Shown here in pieces: positions 16,499 through 26,182 of a stretch of 64,000 nucleotides of DNA. A program made the position numbers and the translations under genes. Source of the stretch: G965230065 sp965230065 (GTDB lineage Bacteria; Bacteroidota; Bacteroidia; Cytophagales; Cyclobacteriaceae); assembly GCA_965230065.1 (NCBI GenBank), contig OZ245942.1, positions 3,534,001-3,598,000 on the forward strand, written 5' to 3'. Each line of letters opens with the position of its first letter. The stretch's first letter is position 1. Under the pieces are notes generated by a model, which worked only from the letters and a program-made list of their open reading frames with translations, searched no databases and was not told where the DNA came from.

Positions 16499-19400
16499 AT
16501 GAGTGAGGAAATACTTAAAGCGCTTACCCAGTTATTTGCTATCATCACCAAACAGGACGGTGGCGTAACAGAAAAGGAGCGTAATTTCGTGATCAGTTTT
16601 TTCAAACAGGAGCTTGACCTGGATTCTGTAAAGGAATACCTCGAGCTTTACGATCAGTTTGCTGATTATGGTAAAAAAGATGAAGAGGAAGAAGGTGGGG
16701 TGGAAGTAAAGAAGAAAAAACTCACTTCAGTAAAAGACTCAGTAAAGACGCTTGCCATTTGCAAAAAGATCAATAAAACGCTTACGCAAAAGCAGAAAGT
16801 TGTTGCATTGGTCAAAATTCTGGAGTTGGTAGCTTCTGATGGTAATTTCACCGAGCAGCGTTTAAGTATTATTGATACTGTTTCCCGGGTTTTTAACATC
16901 GTAGAAGATGAGTTTAAACTCATCGAGAGCTTTGTATTAAATAAGCAGGAAGAAGCACAGCAGTTTAGTGATATCCTCACTGTCAGTAAGGCAGAAGACG
17001 CTGGTAATACAGCCCATAAACATGTGCATGCAGATATTGAAGGGGAAATCCTGTTTTTGAAAGTACAAAGTGTTGACCTCTATTTTGTAAAATACCTAGG
17101 GCACGAAGAGATTGTACTGAATGGTTTCATCATGAAGCCTACCCAGTCATATTTGTTCTCAAATGGAAGTACCATTAAAACCCCGTCGGGGGCCGCATTA
17201 TATTATAGTGACCTGATACGGCACTTCTTATCGGATGTAAGTGTTAATAATATATCCTTTAATGCTAATGACCTGGAATACCGCTTCCCCAACAATGCAA
17301 TTGGGTTGCGAAATATCAATATTTCAGAAGGCCCCGGCAAACTCATGGGTATTATGGGGGCCAGTGGGGCTGGTAAAACCACGTTATTGAATGTATTGGC
17401 CGGTATTGAAATTCCCTCAGATGGGGAAGTGCTGATTAACGGTTACAATATCCACTTGCAAAAAGAGCAAATTCAGGGAGTAATTGGTTATGTTTCCCAG
17501 GATGATTTGCTGATTGAGGAGCTCACTGTTTACCAAAACCTATACTACAACGCCAAACTTTGCTTTGCCGATAAAAGCGAGGAAGAAATCAAGAAGTTGG
17601 TATTGGACACGCTCGAGAGCCTGGGACTGGAGCAGCGAAAAGATTTGAAAGTAGGAAGCGTATTGGACAAAACCATCAGTGGAGGCCAAAGAAAGCGTTT
17701 GAATATTGCCCTGGAACTCATTCGTGAGCCGGCAGTACTTTTTGTGGATGAACCTACGTCGGGCTTGTCTTCCCGTGACTCGGAGAATGTGATTGACCTG
17801 CTCAAAGAACTTTCCCTCAAGGGCAAATTGATTTTTGTAGTGATTCACCAGCCATCGTCAGACATCTACAAAATGTTTGACAAGATGATTATCATGGATA
17901 CGGGTGGTTATCCAATTTTCTATGGCAATCCGGTAGAAGGCGTAACATACTTCAAACATGCATCAAACCAGGTAGATGCCGAAAGGGGGCAGTGTCCTGA
18001 ATGTGGCAATGTAAACCCCGAGCAGCTATTCAATATTGTAGAAGCAAAAGTAGTTGACGAGTACGGGCAGTTTACTAACAAACGGAAAGTAAACCCCATA
18101 CAATGGCACGAAAAATACCGGGAAAACTTTCAGTTAGAAAAGGTAAAAGACGTAAAAGAAACCCCACCAAAGTCGCTCAGTCTGCCATCGTTGCTGAAAC
18201 AAACCATCATTTTCACTACACGCGATACACTAGCAAAAATCAGCAACAAACAATATTTACTAATAAACTTACTGGAAGCACCAATCCTGGCCATATTCCT
18301 GGCTTTTATTATCAAGTATAAAGATGCCGGGCAGGAAGAGTATATTTTTCGGTTTAATGAAAATATTCCGGCCTTTATTATGATGAGCGTGTTGGTAGCT
18401 TTATTCATGGGCCTCACCGTAAGTGCGGAAGAAATTATCAGAGATAGAAAAATTCTGAAAAGGGAATCGTTTCTGAACCTGAGTTGGAACAGTTATCTGA
18501 CTTCCAAGGTAGCCATTCTCTTTGCCTTATCTGCTATCCAAACGCTGAGTTTTGTATTAATTGGCCATTTTATCCTGGAAATTCAGGGAATGACATTTAG
18601 CTTTTGGCTGGCACTATTTTCAGTATCCTGCTTTGCCAATGTGCTGGGGCTAAATATTTCATCAGCTTTTAACTCAGCGGTTACAGTTTATATTCTAATT
18701 CCTTTATTGCTGGTGCCGCAAATGATTTTGAGTGGCCTTTTGTTCAACTTTGATAAACTCAACAGCCTGATCAGTACGAAGGGTGAAGTGCCAATTATTG
18801 CTGATATGATGGTATCCCGCTGGGCTTTTGAGGCAATGGCCGTGCACCAATTCAAGAGCAATGATTATCAGAGCTCTTATTATGAGTTGGAGAAAACAGA
18901 AAGGCAAACTGATTATAAATCCGCCTATCTCATTCCTAAACTGGAGTCAAAGTTACAGTTTGTAATGGATAACCAGGGTACAGAAGATGAAGAAAAACTA
19001 AGCACGATTCAGAAAAACCTGAAGATTATCCGGGATGAATTGGAAAAGGAAACTTTTAGGGAAGGGTTAGAAGAAATCAATATACAGGAAGATATTACCA
19101 TAGAAAATATCAATAAAGAAACTGGAACAAAACTGGAGGCATACTTCAAACAATTGAACAAGTATTATCTGCAAATTTTCAACAATGCGGTAGATAAAAA
19201 AGAAAAACTGGTATACTTTCTTGAGAACCAGGAAGGGTATGCGTATGATTTGAATGATTTCAAAAATAAATATTACAACGAAAGCCTGGCCGATCTTGTA
19301 AGGAATATCAATGCCACAGACAGAATTATAGAGTATAAAGGGAAATTACTGCAAAGGGTAGACCCGGTATTTAACGAACCTGCTGCTACTGCCGGTTTCT

Positions 19401-19594
19401 TCAACTACCGTACACATTTTTTTGCGCCTACAAAGCAATTTGGAGGACAATTATTTGATACTTTTTATTTCAACATCATTGTCATATGGCTAATGTGCAT
19501 CATTCTCTACCTCTGCCTGTATTTGGAGTTGCTTCGAAGGGCCATTCAGATATTTAGCAGTCTGAAAATGCCAGGGCTCAAGAAGCCGGAATAA
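16499..19594 (+). CDS. TerB-ABCG-type transporter fusion (ATPase plus permease)
   Basis: 1031 residues. Residues 1 to about 150 form two helical TerB-like halves (QDGGVTEKERNFVISFF and VASDGNFTEQRL are the acidic TerB-type turns). After a linker of unclear fold comes an ABC ATPase: Walker A GASGAGKTT (about 288), signature ISGGQRKRL (about 391), Walker B AVLFVDEPTSG (about 412), then H-loop VVIHQPSSD. A CPEC pair lies near 499. Membrane helices lie between about 590 and 770 and again at about 985-1005, in the ABCG (ATPase first) order. A soluble helical insert of about 200 residues (about 780-980) separates the last membrane helix from the others. Substrate unknown. TerB domains are associated with envelope stress and metal-linked systems. 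It is 138 bp after the SiaC-like gene. Confidence 0.85.
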   Translation: MSEEILKALTQLFAIITKQDGGVTEKERNFVISFFKQELDLDSVKEYLELYDQFADYGKKDEEEEGGVEVKKKKLTSVKDSVKTLAICKKINKTLTQKQKVVALVKILELVASDGNFTEQRLSIIDTVSRVFNIVEDEFKLIESFVLNKQEEAQQFSDILTVSKAEDAGNTAHKHVHADIEGEILFLKVQSVDLYFVKYLGHEEIVLNGFIMKPTQSYLFSNGSTIKTPSGAALYYSDLIRHFLSDVSVNNISFNANDLEYRFPNNAIGLRNINISEGPGKLMGIMGASGAGKTTLLNVLAGIEIPSDGEVLINGYNIHLQKEQIQGVIGYVSQDDLLIEELTVYQNLYYNAKLCFADKSEEEIKKLVLDTLESLGLEQRKDLKVGSVLDKTISGGQRKRLNIALELIREPAVLFVDEPTSGLSSRDSENVIDLLKELSLKGKLIFVVIHQPSSDIYKMFDKMIIMDTGGYPIFYGNPVEGVTYFKHASNQVDAERGQCPECGNVNPEQLFNIVEAKVVDEYGQFTNKRKVNPIQWHEKYRENFQLEKVKDVKETPPKSLSLPSLLKQTIIFTTRDTLAKISNKQYLLINLLEAPILAIFLAFIIKYKDAGQEEYIFRFNENIPAFIMMSVLVALFMGLTVSAEEIIRDRKILKRESFLNLSWNSYLTSKVAILFALSAIQTLSFVLIGHFILEIQGMTFSFWLALFSVSCFANVLGLNISSAFNSAVTVYILIPLLLVPQMILSGLLFNFDKLNSLISTKGEVPIIADMMVSRWAFEAMAVHQFKSNDYQSSYYELEKTERQTDYKSAYLIPKLESKLQFVMDNQGTEDEEKLSTIQKNLKIIRDELEKETFREGLEEINIQEDITIENINKETGTKLEAYFKQLNKYYLQIFNNAVDKKEKLVYFLENQEGYAYDLNDFKNKYYNESLADLVRNINATDRIIEYKGKLLQRVDPVFNEPAATAGFFNYRTHFFAPTKQFGGQLFDTFYFNIIVIWLMCIILYLCLYLELLRRAIQIFSSLKMPGLKKPE

Positions 19595-19684
19595 AACAGC
19601 AGAAATAATTAAAAAAGTTACATAGTAAGACAGAGTATAAATAGAACTTAATTTTTTACGATCAATATGCTAATTTGGATGCCC

Positions 19685-20584
19685 ATGAAACGAATACTAT
19701 TAGGTATACTTTCGGTAGCGATGTTTGCTTGCAGTGCTGATAAAAAACCAGACGAGCAGGCATTTTTAGAAAGCCTGGAAAAACAGGAAGAAGCAGGTCC
19801 TACCATTTCCAATGAAGTGCTGGAAAGCATAGTTCAACAGATTCCTTCTCCTTTAGAAGTTTCGGTTTTGCTTAAGGAAGCAGGAACTCAGTACGATGCC
19901 AGTATCCTGAACTCTACTGACAATATTTCAAAATATAACAGTAATTATGAGAAAGCCCTGAACCTGGGCGTGTATGGCACTGATTTGGGATATACTAACA
20001 TTTACGAGCAAAACCAGGATGCTATCTTTTACCTGAATGCTATCAAAGATTTGGCAGATGGGCTAAGCATCGGGCAGTTTTTCAATTTTGGTGTTATCAA
20101 AAGATTGGCTACCAATAGCCGGAACCTGGATTCTTTGCTATTGATTACAACTATTAATTTCAATAATATTAATTCTTACTTGCAAGAACAGCAGCGGGCA
20201 AACCTAAGCGTTCTCTTATTATCTGGTGGATGGGTTGAGGCACTGCATATCATGTGCAAAGTGTCTGAAAAAAATCCAGGCAATATGGAGCTGAGAGAAC
20301 GAATTGGAGAACAAAAGATTATTTTAGAAAGTATTATGCTGTTACTTTCTTTTTATAGCGAGGGCAATCCGTACATCAACGATTTAAGAGAAAAGATGCT
20401 GACGCTTCAGGAAAAGTTTGATGCGATTCAAATTACACAAACTTACGAAGAGTCAACCCTTAAGGAAGTAAATGGTATTGTGACTATTGAAAATAATAGT
20501 ACCAGTACTGTCAATATTACAGATGAAGATGTAAAGGCTATCATAGCCACAACAACGTCTATCAGGGAAAGTATTATTAATTAA
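19685..20584 (+). CDS. Lipoprotein of unknown function
   Basis: About 300 residues from ATG 19685. Signal MKRILLGILSVAMFACSAD with a lipobox cysteine predicts an outer- or inner-membrane lipoprotein. The rest is mostly helical and polar with no motif I recognise; regions such as ELRERIGEQKIILESIMLLLSFY suggest helical hairpins. It follows the ABCG fusion by 90 bp in the same direction and precedes a second exported protein, so both may serve the same envelope function. An in-frame start at 19667 would add six residues before the signal and is less likely. Confidence 0.65.
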   Translation: MKRILLGILSVAMFACSADKKPDEQAFLESLEKQEEAGPTISNEVLESIVQQIPSPLEVSVLLKEAGTQYDASILNSTDNISKYNSNYEKALNLGVYGTDLGYTNIYEQNQDAIFYLNAIKDLADGLSIGQFFNFGVIKRLATNSRNLDSLLLITTINFNNINSYLQEQQRANLSVLLLSGGWVEALHIMCKVSEKNPGNMELRERIGEQKIILESIMLLLSFYSEGNPYINDLREKMLTLQEKFDAIQITQTYEESTLKEVNGIVTIENNSTSTVNITDEDVKAIIATTTSIRESIIN

Positions 20585-20605
20585 AAATTTTTACAACTAT
20601 TGATC

Positions 20606-21037
20606 ATGAAGAGCATAGTAATTCTTTTAGGCATTGCTTCATTTTTTCTGCTAGCTATACCCGATACATATGCCCAATGCAATGCCGGTGGACTCGCAGA
20701 AGACTGTATCCCACAACTGGCCGATGGTTTCAACTTTGTAAAGAGTTATGAAGTAAACGGAGAGGGTGGGGCTAAAGATAAAATCGAGTATTCGTATGTG
20801 TTTGCGAAAGGCACGCAATACTTTGTGAATATTTGTAATCCGGGAGAGAATACCGATGGGATTGTACTAAGCCTGTACGACTCAAACAGGAAAAAAGTGG
20901 GTACTACTTATGCCAATGGTAGTTTCAATAAAGGAATGATTTACCCTTGTAATGCTACAGGCATTTACTACATTACCTTCACTTTCGAAGGTTCACAAAA
21001 CCATTGTGGGGGAGCCGTACTGGGTTTCAAGCGCTGA
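20606..21037 (+). CDS. Secreted beta-sandwich-like protein of unknown function
   Basis: 143 residues. The signal peptide (MKSIVILLGIASFFLLAIP, cleavage probably after YAQ) is followed by a short domain with five cysteines. The pattern 'GTQYFVNICNPGENTDGIVLSLYDS' through 'GIYYITFTFEGS' resembles the pre-peptidase C-terminal (PPC) beta-sandwich in layout. Function not known. The upstream TTG at 20600 is in frame but the ATG at 20606 fits a signal peptide better. Ends before a strong terminator at 21090. Confidence 0.65.
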   Translation: MKSIVILLGIASFFLLAIPDTYAQCNAGGLAEDCIPQLADGFNFVKSYEVNGEGGAKDKIEYSYVFAKGTQYFVNICNPGENTDGIVLSLYDSNRKKVGTTYANGSFNKGMIYPCNATGIYYITFTFEGSQNHCGGAVLGFKR

Positions 21038-21089
21038 CAAGGCGGATACCCATAGTTAAAATATTTTCATAGGTTAGGTTTAGTGGTTT

Positions 21090-21117
21090 AACAGGCCGGC
21101 ACAGGCCTGTTTTTTTA
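21090..21117 (+). terminator. Rho-independent terminator closing the signalling block
   Basis: AACAGGCC (21090-21097) pairs perfectly with GGCCTGTT (21104-21111), followed by more T. The T run overlaps the stop codon of the convergent glycosyltransferase gene. Confidence 0.85.
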
Positions 21118-22260
21118 TGCATATTGCCTGCCTTTCCATGTATACCGGCCTACGTTAGCCGCAATTCCAAAAAACACAACATAAAAAGGGTAAAACACAG
21201 CAGATAATAAAAACCACCGAAGATGTAGGCTTTTTCCTGAAAATTGAATAACCGCTCTGAGAAAAAGCCAATCGCATAAAAGTTTGATGCCTACTTGTAA
21301 AAAAAAAATTTCTACAGGGTACAAACCCAATACTACTAGGGTAGTGATGCCCAGTAAACTCAGGTAAAATATGAATAGAAACGATGCTAATGCAGTGGCT
21401 TTCCCGTCTGTATGGCTCCGCCATTTACCAGCCCACCGGCGCCTTTGCTGATAAAACGCTGCAAAGTTTTTCTGCGGAAAGGTGCATACAATTGCTCTTT
21501 TGTCTTTCAGAAAAGTGACTTTTTCAGGGTAGTACTGAAACACTTTACGCATCAAAAACTCATCATCACCTGAAGGCTGTTGCATATTGCCTTCGTATCC
21601 ATTTACTTCCTCGAAAACATCTTTTGTAAATGCCAGGTTGGCTCCATTACACATATTCGGGCTTCCGGCCTGCATACTGGCGGCCCCGGTGCCTATCAGG
21701 CTGCTAAACTCCACGGTCTGTAATTTTTCAAACCACGTTTTTTCCTTATAGAATGTAACAGGCCCGGCTACCAGCTCAGGCTTTTCTTTGGAAAATATTT
21801 CAGCATAGGCTTGTAGCCAGTTTTTATCCACCCGGCAATCTCCATCAGTCGTAATGATAATATGCTGGCATAAAGGCTTATTCTGAGCGTTATCAATACC
21901 CTGTGTAATTGCCAGCTTTTTATGAGAACCGGAGAAGGTATCCGGTATACCCAGGGAAAGTAGCTTGAGGTTGTAGTTATATTTTCGCGACTTTACAAGT
22001 TGTGAGGTATTGTCTGTTGAAGAGTCGTCCACAACAATTACCTCAAATTGCCGGAACGGAAAGTTTTGCCCGCCTATATCATGCAGTAATTTTTGAATAT
22101 TTTTGGCTTCATTCCGCACCGGGATAATGATGGAAAAAAAAATGTGTTGTGTATTAATGTTTTTCAGCGCGCTCCTTTGCGGAAGACTTTTCCAGTGAAA
22201 GAATAGCCACAGCACCCAGGAACAATACATGACGATGAGTGCAGAAAAATAAATGAACAT
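21115..22260 (-). CDS. GT2-family glycosyltransferase with membrane segments
   Basis: 381 residues. N-terminal hydrophobic helix (about 1-18), then a GT-A fold: FSIIIPVRNEAKNI, VIVVDDSSTDNT, a TDGDC metal-binding motif, PSGDDEFLMRK, and QQRRRWAGKW, the Q..RRW signature of processive or lipid-linked GT2 enzymes. Two to three membrane helices end the protein. It probably transfers sugar at the inner membrane to a lipid or growing glycan. It is divergent from ruvC (36 bp between starts) and convergent with the signalling block. Confidence 0.85.
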   Translation of the reverse strand: MFIYFSALIVMYCSWVLWLFFHWKSLPQRSALKNINTQHIFFSIIIPVRNEAKNIQKLLHDIGGQNFPFRQFEVIVVDDSSTDNTSQLVKSRKYNYNLKLLSLGIPDTFSGSHKKLAITQGIDNAQNKPLCQHIIITTDGDCRVDKNWLQAYAEIFSKEKPELVAGPVTFYKEKTWFEKLQTVEFSSLIGTGAASMQAGSPNMCNGANLAFTKDVFEEVNGYEGNMQQPSGDDEFLMRKVFQYYPEKVTFLKDKRAIVCTFPQKNFAAFYQQRRRWAGKWRSHTDGKATALASFLFIFYLSLLGITTLVVLGLYPVEIFFLQVGIKLLCDWLFLRAVIQFSGKSLHLRWFLLSAVFYPFYVVFFGIAANVGRYTWKGRQYA

Positions 22261-22296
22261 AGAAGATATTTATCAGGCAAAACTTAAATTGCGATA

Positions 22297-22893
22297 ATGA
22301 ACCGGAGCAAAACTAAGCATAAGTATGATAAAATCATCCTGGGCATTGACCCTGGCACAAGGGTAATGGGTTATGGGGTAATACAAACAAGCACGCAAAG
22401 CAAAAGTGCTGTTCCGCAGTTGTTGCGCCACGGCGTTATTCATTTGAGTAAGTACAGCAGCCATGCCCTGAAACTCAAGAAAATTTTTGAGCGTATGCTG
22501 GCGTTAATTGATGAGTTTCATCCTGACGAAGTAGCCCTGGAAGCCCCGTTTTATGGAAAAAATGTGCAATCTATGTTAAAATTGGGAAGGGCACAGGGAG
22601 TGGCCATGTCTGCGGCGCTTTCCCGTGAAATTCCCATTTCAGAGTACGCCCCCAAAAAGGTAAAACAATCTGTTACCGGCAATGGCAATGCCTCTAAAGA
22701 ACAAGTGGCTGAAATGTTGAAAAACCTCCTCGTTTTTCAAAAAGAAGCTTTAGATAAGGCTTCCCAGTTAACTGATGCTACTGATGCACTCGCCGTGGCA
22801 ATATGCCATCATTACCACCAGGGACAGCCTCAGCAAAGAGGTAAGCAAAGCTGGAAGGCCTTTGTGGACGAGCACCCGGGGAGGGTTTTGTGA
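22297..22893 (+). CDS. ruvC: Holliday junction endonuclease RuvC
   Basis: 198 residues. RuvC cuts Holliday junctions as part of the RuvABC resolvasome. Acidic active-site residues are visible in ILGIDPGTRVMGYG (Asp 18), VALEAPFYGKN (Glu) and TDATDALAVAICHHY (two Asp at the C-terminal end). The charged C-terminal extension is longer than in E. coli. ruvA and ruvB are not adjacent. Convergent with the methyltransferase gene, with 7 bp between stop codons. Confidence 0.95.
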   Translation: MNRSKTKHKYDKIILGIDPGTRVMGYGVIQTSTQSKSAVPQLLRHGVIHLSKYSSHALKLKKIFERMLALIDEFHPDEVALEAPFYGKNVQSMLKLGRAQGVAMSAALSREIPISEYAPKKVKQSVTGNGNASKEQVAEMLKNLLVFQKEALDKASQLTDATDALAVAICHHYHQGQPQQRGKQSWKAFVDEHPGRVL

Positions 22894-22900
22894 AAGTTGC

Positions 22901-24685
22901 TTAAATATATAATTCTTTGTAGTACTTTAGTAACCGCTCAGGAATGGGCATCAACGTACAGTTTTTTACTGGCTTAATTTGTTTTTCTTCCGGAGAGGAG
23001 TTGGAAAAATAGTACAACTTTTTAGGCAATTGTATTTGTTGCAGTGTTTTAAAAAGCACACGATTATTGCTATTAGGCAGTTCAAAGTAAATCGCCATTA
23101 CGGCATCCTTCCCCTCAAAAATATCAAAGCCTTTACCACTTTCGAGGTGTTCGTAGGTGCTTTCCCGAAAGCAGAGAATATTTTTGCAAATGGTGTATGT
23201 GTCTTTGAGGGTATGTTTGAATTTTGGCCTGGCATAAGCAGTCTTAAAGTACCGCACATTCCCCCCGGTGCCGGTCACACGGAGATTGCGCTGCTTAATG
23301 CCGGTGAGCACAAGTGTATTATCTTTAAAAGATTTTTTGATGCGGTCATACTGCTCTTTCATCTGCTGTGCCATCGTTTCCATCTGTTCCAGGTAAGTAT
23401 TGGCTTTTTTTAGTCCGTGCAGGTCAATTTTTTGCTGGAAGAGAATCTCAGTTTGTTTGCCACTGGCACTATACCCTTTTACTACTTTTTTAATCCGTGG
23501 AAATAATACTTTCCGGCACAGGTTGTTTTCATTGCTATTGCACAATATGAACCTTCTTTGACCGCCGTCTTGTTTGTTGAGCTCTAATACAGCCTGCCCG
23601 CTAGTGCCGGAGCCTGCGAAAAAATCCAGAAAATTACCCTCTTTTTTATCCAGTAAGCCAAAGATATGTTTCATCAGGGCGGTAGGTTTGGGGTATTTGA
23701 GCGGACTTCCTTCGCCAAACATCTGTTTTAACTCTTTGGTGCCATATGACGTATGAATACCATCAATAATTGAAGAAACGGGAATGGTATCTGTTTTCAG
23801 TTCGGAGAGATACTTTTTAAGTAGAAACTTCTTCCTCTTTTCTTTGGGGAACACCAGTTTTCCTGATGCTGTCCATTCCTGTACTCTTTTTTCTGAAAAA
23901 GCCCAGTACCTGCCTTTGGGTGGATAATATATTTCTTTTGTATAGGGGTTTTCGATAGGAAACCTTTCCTTCTCAGAACCCGATGCAGCCGATGGGTTAT
24001 CGGCTATCCAGGGGCCTTTGGGGTCTTTATCACGGTTTACGTACCTGGACAGGTCTTTGGTAGTGCCCCTGAACTTAAACTTTTTGATATTTTTGGCATA
24101 CATTAGAATGTACTCATGGTCTGTGGCAAATTTGTTGGCAGCATCATTCGGTGTAGTGCGGTTAATCCATACGAAATTGCCCAGGAAGTTCTTTTCCCCG
24201 AACAACTCATCGCACAGGAGCTTTAAATGTGCCATTTCATGCTCATCTATGGAAATGAAAATGACACCATCATCGGTGAGCAAATCTACACATAAGTGTA
24301 ACCGGTTAAACATGAATGCCAGCCATTGGCTGTGCCGGTAATCGTGCCGCTTTTCCCGGAAATTATCACGGTATTTGTAAGTTTTTTTGCCCGTATTATA
24401 AGGAGGGTCAATATAAATAATGTCAATCTGGCCTGCATAAGTATACTGAAGTACAGACAAAGCCTCATAATTTTCTCCTTCTATGATCGTATGCTGCGGA
24501 CCCAGTGAGTTGTGGGCCATGGTATAACTTTTCACAGGTTCCAGAATGGGTAATTGCTTATGACATTGCGCCACTACTTCCTCTTCAGTATTACTCTTCT
24601 CCCACACCAATCCAAACTTTTCTTCAGGAATACCATTGGGTTTATTGACAAATTCTTTAAGAAATGAAAGTTGTATCTGCTCCAT
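22901..24685 (-). CDS. Type III-like adenine-specific DNA methyltransferase (Mod), no restriction partner
   Basis: About 594 residues from ATG 24685; an in-frame ATG at 24727 would add 14 residues. Motif IV (IDIIYIDPPYNTGKKTY, Asp near residue 93) comes before motif I (FLDFFAGSGTSGQAVLELN), the beta-class order typical of type III Mod subunits and of N6-adenine or N4-cytosine methylases. A long C-terminal region (about 420-594) presumably holds target recognition. A type III system would place a Res helicase-nuclease next to it; the neighbours are ruvC and an esterase, so this is a solitary methylase. Confidence 0.85.
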   Translation of the reverse strand: MEQIQLSFLKEFVNKPNGIPEEKFGLVWEKSNTEEEVVAQCHKQLPILEPVKSYTMAHNSLGPQHTIIEGENYEALSVLQYTYAGQIDIIYIDPPYNTGKKTYKYRDNFREKRHDYRHSQWLAFMFNRLHLCVDLLTDDGVIFISIDEHEMAHLKLLCDELFGEKNFLGNFVWINRTTPNDAANKFATDHEYILMYAKNIKKFKFRGTTKDLSRYVNRDKDPKGPWIADNPSAASGSEKERFPIENPYTKEIYYPPKGRYWAFSEKRVQEWTASGKLVFPKEKRKKFLLKKYLSELKTDTIPVSSIIDGIHTSYGTKELKQMFGEGSPLKYPKPTALMKHIFGLLDKKEGNFLDFFAGSGTSGQAVLELNKQDGGQRRFILCNSNENNLCRKVLFPRIKKVVKGYSASGKQTEILFQQKIDLHGLKKANTYLEQMETMAQQMKEQYDRIKKSFKDNTLVLTGIKQRNLRVTGTGGNVRYFKTAYARPKFKHTLKDTYTICKNILCFRESTYEHLESGKGFDIFEGKDAVMAIYFELPNSNNRVLFKTLQQIQLPKKLYYFSNSSPEEKQIKPVKNCTLMPIPERLLKYYKELYI

Positions 24686-24754
24686 GGGCAAGTAGTTTTG
24701 CTTTGTGATGATGGATATAATATACAAATAATCAGGGTATTTCCGTAAAAATCT

Positions 24755-24762
24755 TAATTTTG
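24755..24762 (+). promoter_or_regulatory. Putative -7 box for the esterase gene
   Basis: TAATTTTG matches TAnnTTTG and lies 28 bp before the ATG at 24791. I see no clear TTTG -33 box at the expected spacing. Confidence 0.35.
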
Positions 24763-24790
24763 AATATCCTCATCTAAACTTAAAGCAACT

Positions 24791-26125
24791 ATGAAAAACA
24801 CCAACACTCTCCATTATCTTAGCTATTTTCTTTTTCTTTTCTTTTTGGGAAGTTCATTTGTCGTGCTGGCCCAGCCTCGTGAAGAAATTGTAAAAGTGAT
24901 CGTAGCCCCCGATCACAATGACTGGACCTACAAAGTAGGAGAGGATGCTAAATTTACCATCACTGTGCTGCAGTATGGAAACCCACTCAAAGATGTAGAA
25001 GTACGCTACGAAGTGAAGCCCGAGAAAATGCAGCCTGTAAAATCAGAGACACAGGTGTTGAAAGATGGAAAAACTACTTTGAAAGGATATACCATGGAAA
25101 AGCCGGGCTTTTTGCGTTGCCGGGCTTATGCCACTGTCGACGGAAAAGAATATTCAGGATATGCAACGGCTGGTTTCGATCCCCAGAACATTCAGCCCAC
25201 TACCAATGAGCCTGACGATTTTACTGAGTTTTGGGAGAAAGCGAAAGCTGAAGCTGCCAAAGTACCGTTGGATGCAGAACTTACGCTGCTGCCCGAACGC
25301 TGTACAGAAACCGTAAATGTATACCATGTAAATGTGCAAAACTACCGGCCCGGCACGCGTATGTATGGCATTTTGTGTGTACCCAAAAAGGAAGGAAAAT
25401 ACCCGGCCATTTTACAAGTGCCGGGAGCAGGCGCTCGTCCGTATTACGGAGATGTGAATTTAGCAGAAAAGGGGGTAATTACCTTTCAAATTGGCATTCA
25501 TGGGGTGCCTGTTACCATGGAGCCGGAAGTTTACAATAACATGATGCGTGGCTCTATTGCCGGATATTGGGAATACAACCTGGAAGACCGTGACCGCTAT
25601 TACTACAAAAGGGTGTATTTGGGATGTGTGCGGGCTGTTGACTACATTTTCAGTCTGCCCCAGTTTGACGGAGAAAATATTGCCGTGAAAGGGGGTAGCC
25701 AGGGAGGTGCACTTTCTATTGTAACTGCCGGATTGGATGAACGAATAAAATGGCTGGTGCCCTATTACCCAGCCCTAAGTGACCTCACCGGTTACCTGGA
25801 AGGGCGGGCTGGTGGATGGCCGCACCTTTTTGCCGAACATAACAAGGATTTCAATGTAAGAGATGATAAAATTGAAACCTCAAAATATTACGATGTGGTT
25901 AACTTTGCCCGGCATGTAAAAGTACCCGGCTATTACTCCTGGGGCTACAACGATAATGTGTGTCCGCCTACTTCCATGTATGCTGCTTATAATGTGATAA
26001 CTGCTCCCAAGCAACTATTGCTCATACAAGATACAGGCCATTGGACGTACCCTGAACAGCACGAAAAAACAAATGCCTGGTTGTTGGAACAATTACTCCC
26101 TGAAAAAGGTTCTATGGGTAAGTAA
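24791..26125 (+). CDS. Acetylxylan esterase-like (CE7/AXE1) secreted esterase
   Basis: 444 residues. Signal peptide about 1-27 (ending VVLAQ), an N-terminal beta-sandwich (about 30-135: VGEDAKFTITVLQYGNPL), then the AXE1 alpha/beta-hydrolase domain. The nucleophile is Ser303 in GGSQGG, the acid is in YNDNVCPPTS and the catalytic His in TGHWTYPEQ; RPYYG near 217 is also family-typical. CE7 enzymes deacetylate xylo-oligosaccharides and cephalosporins. Location should be periplasmic or exported. No other xylan gene lies near, so the natural substrate is open. A terminator follows at 26133. Confidence 0.88.
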   Translation: MKNTNTLHYLSYFLFLFFLGSSFVVLAQPREEIVKVIVAPDHNDWTYKVGEDAKFTITVLQYGNPLKDVEVRYEVKPEKMQPVKSETQVLKDGKTTLKGYTMEKPGFLRCRAYATVDGKEYSGYATAGFDPQNIQPTTNEPDDFTEFWEKAKAEAAKVPLDAELTLLPERCTETVNVYHVNVQNYRPGTRMYGILCVPKKEGKYPAILQVPGAGARPYYGDVNLAEKGVITFQIGIHGVPVTMEPEVYNNMMRGSIAGYWEYNLEDRDRYYYKRVYLGCVRAVDYIFSLPQFDGENIAVKGGSQGGALSIVTAGLDERIKWLVPYYPALSDLTGYLEGRAGGWPHLFAEHNKDFNVRDDKIETSKYYDVVNFARHVKVPGYYSWGYNDNVCPPTSMYAAYNVITAPKQLLLIQDTGHWTYPEQHEKTNAWLLEQLLPEKGSMGK

Positions 26126-26132
26126 CCGGAAG

Positions 26133-26182
26133 AATCCCCTGAATTGTTTCTTTTTACAAAAGAACGTTCGGGGGATTTTTTT
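26133..26182 (+). terminator. Rho-independent terminator after the esterase gene
   Basis: AATCCCCTGAA (26133-26143) pairs with TTCGGGGGATT (26167-26177) through 11 bp with one wobble, followed by a T run. The next gene's most upstream possible start (26144) falls inside this hairpin and is therefore unlikely. Confidence 0.75.

Noticed and set aside
26144..26182. Upstream start for the alpha/beta-hydrolase
   Set aside because: It falls within the loop and right arm of the terminator of the preceding gene.
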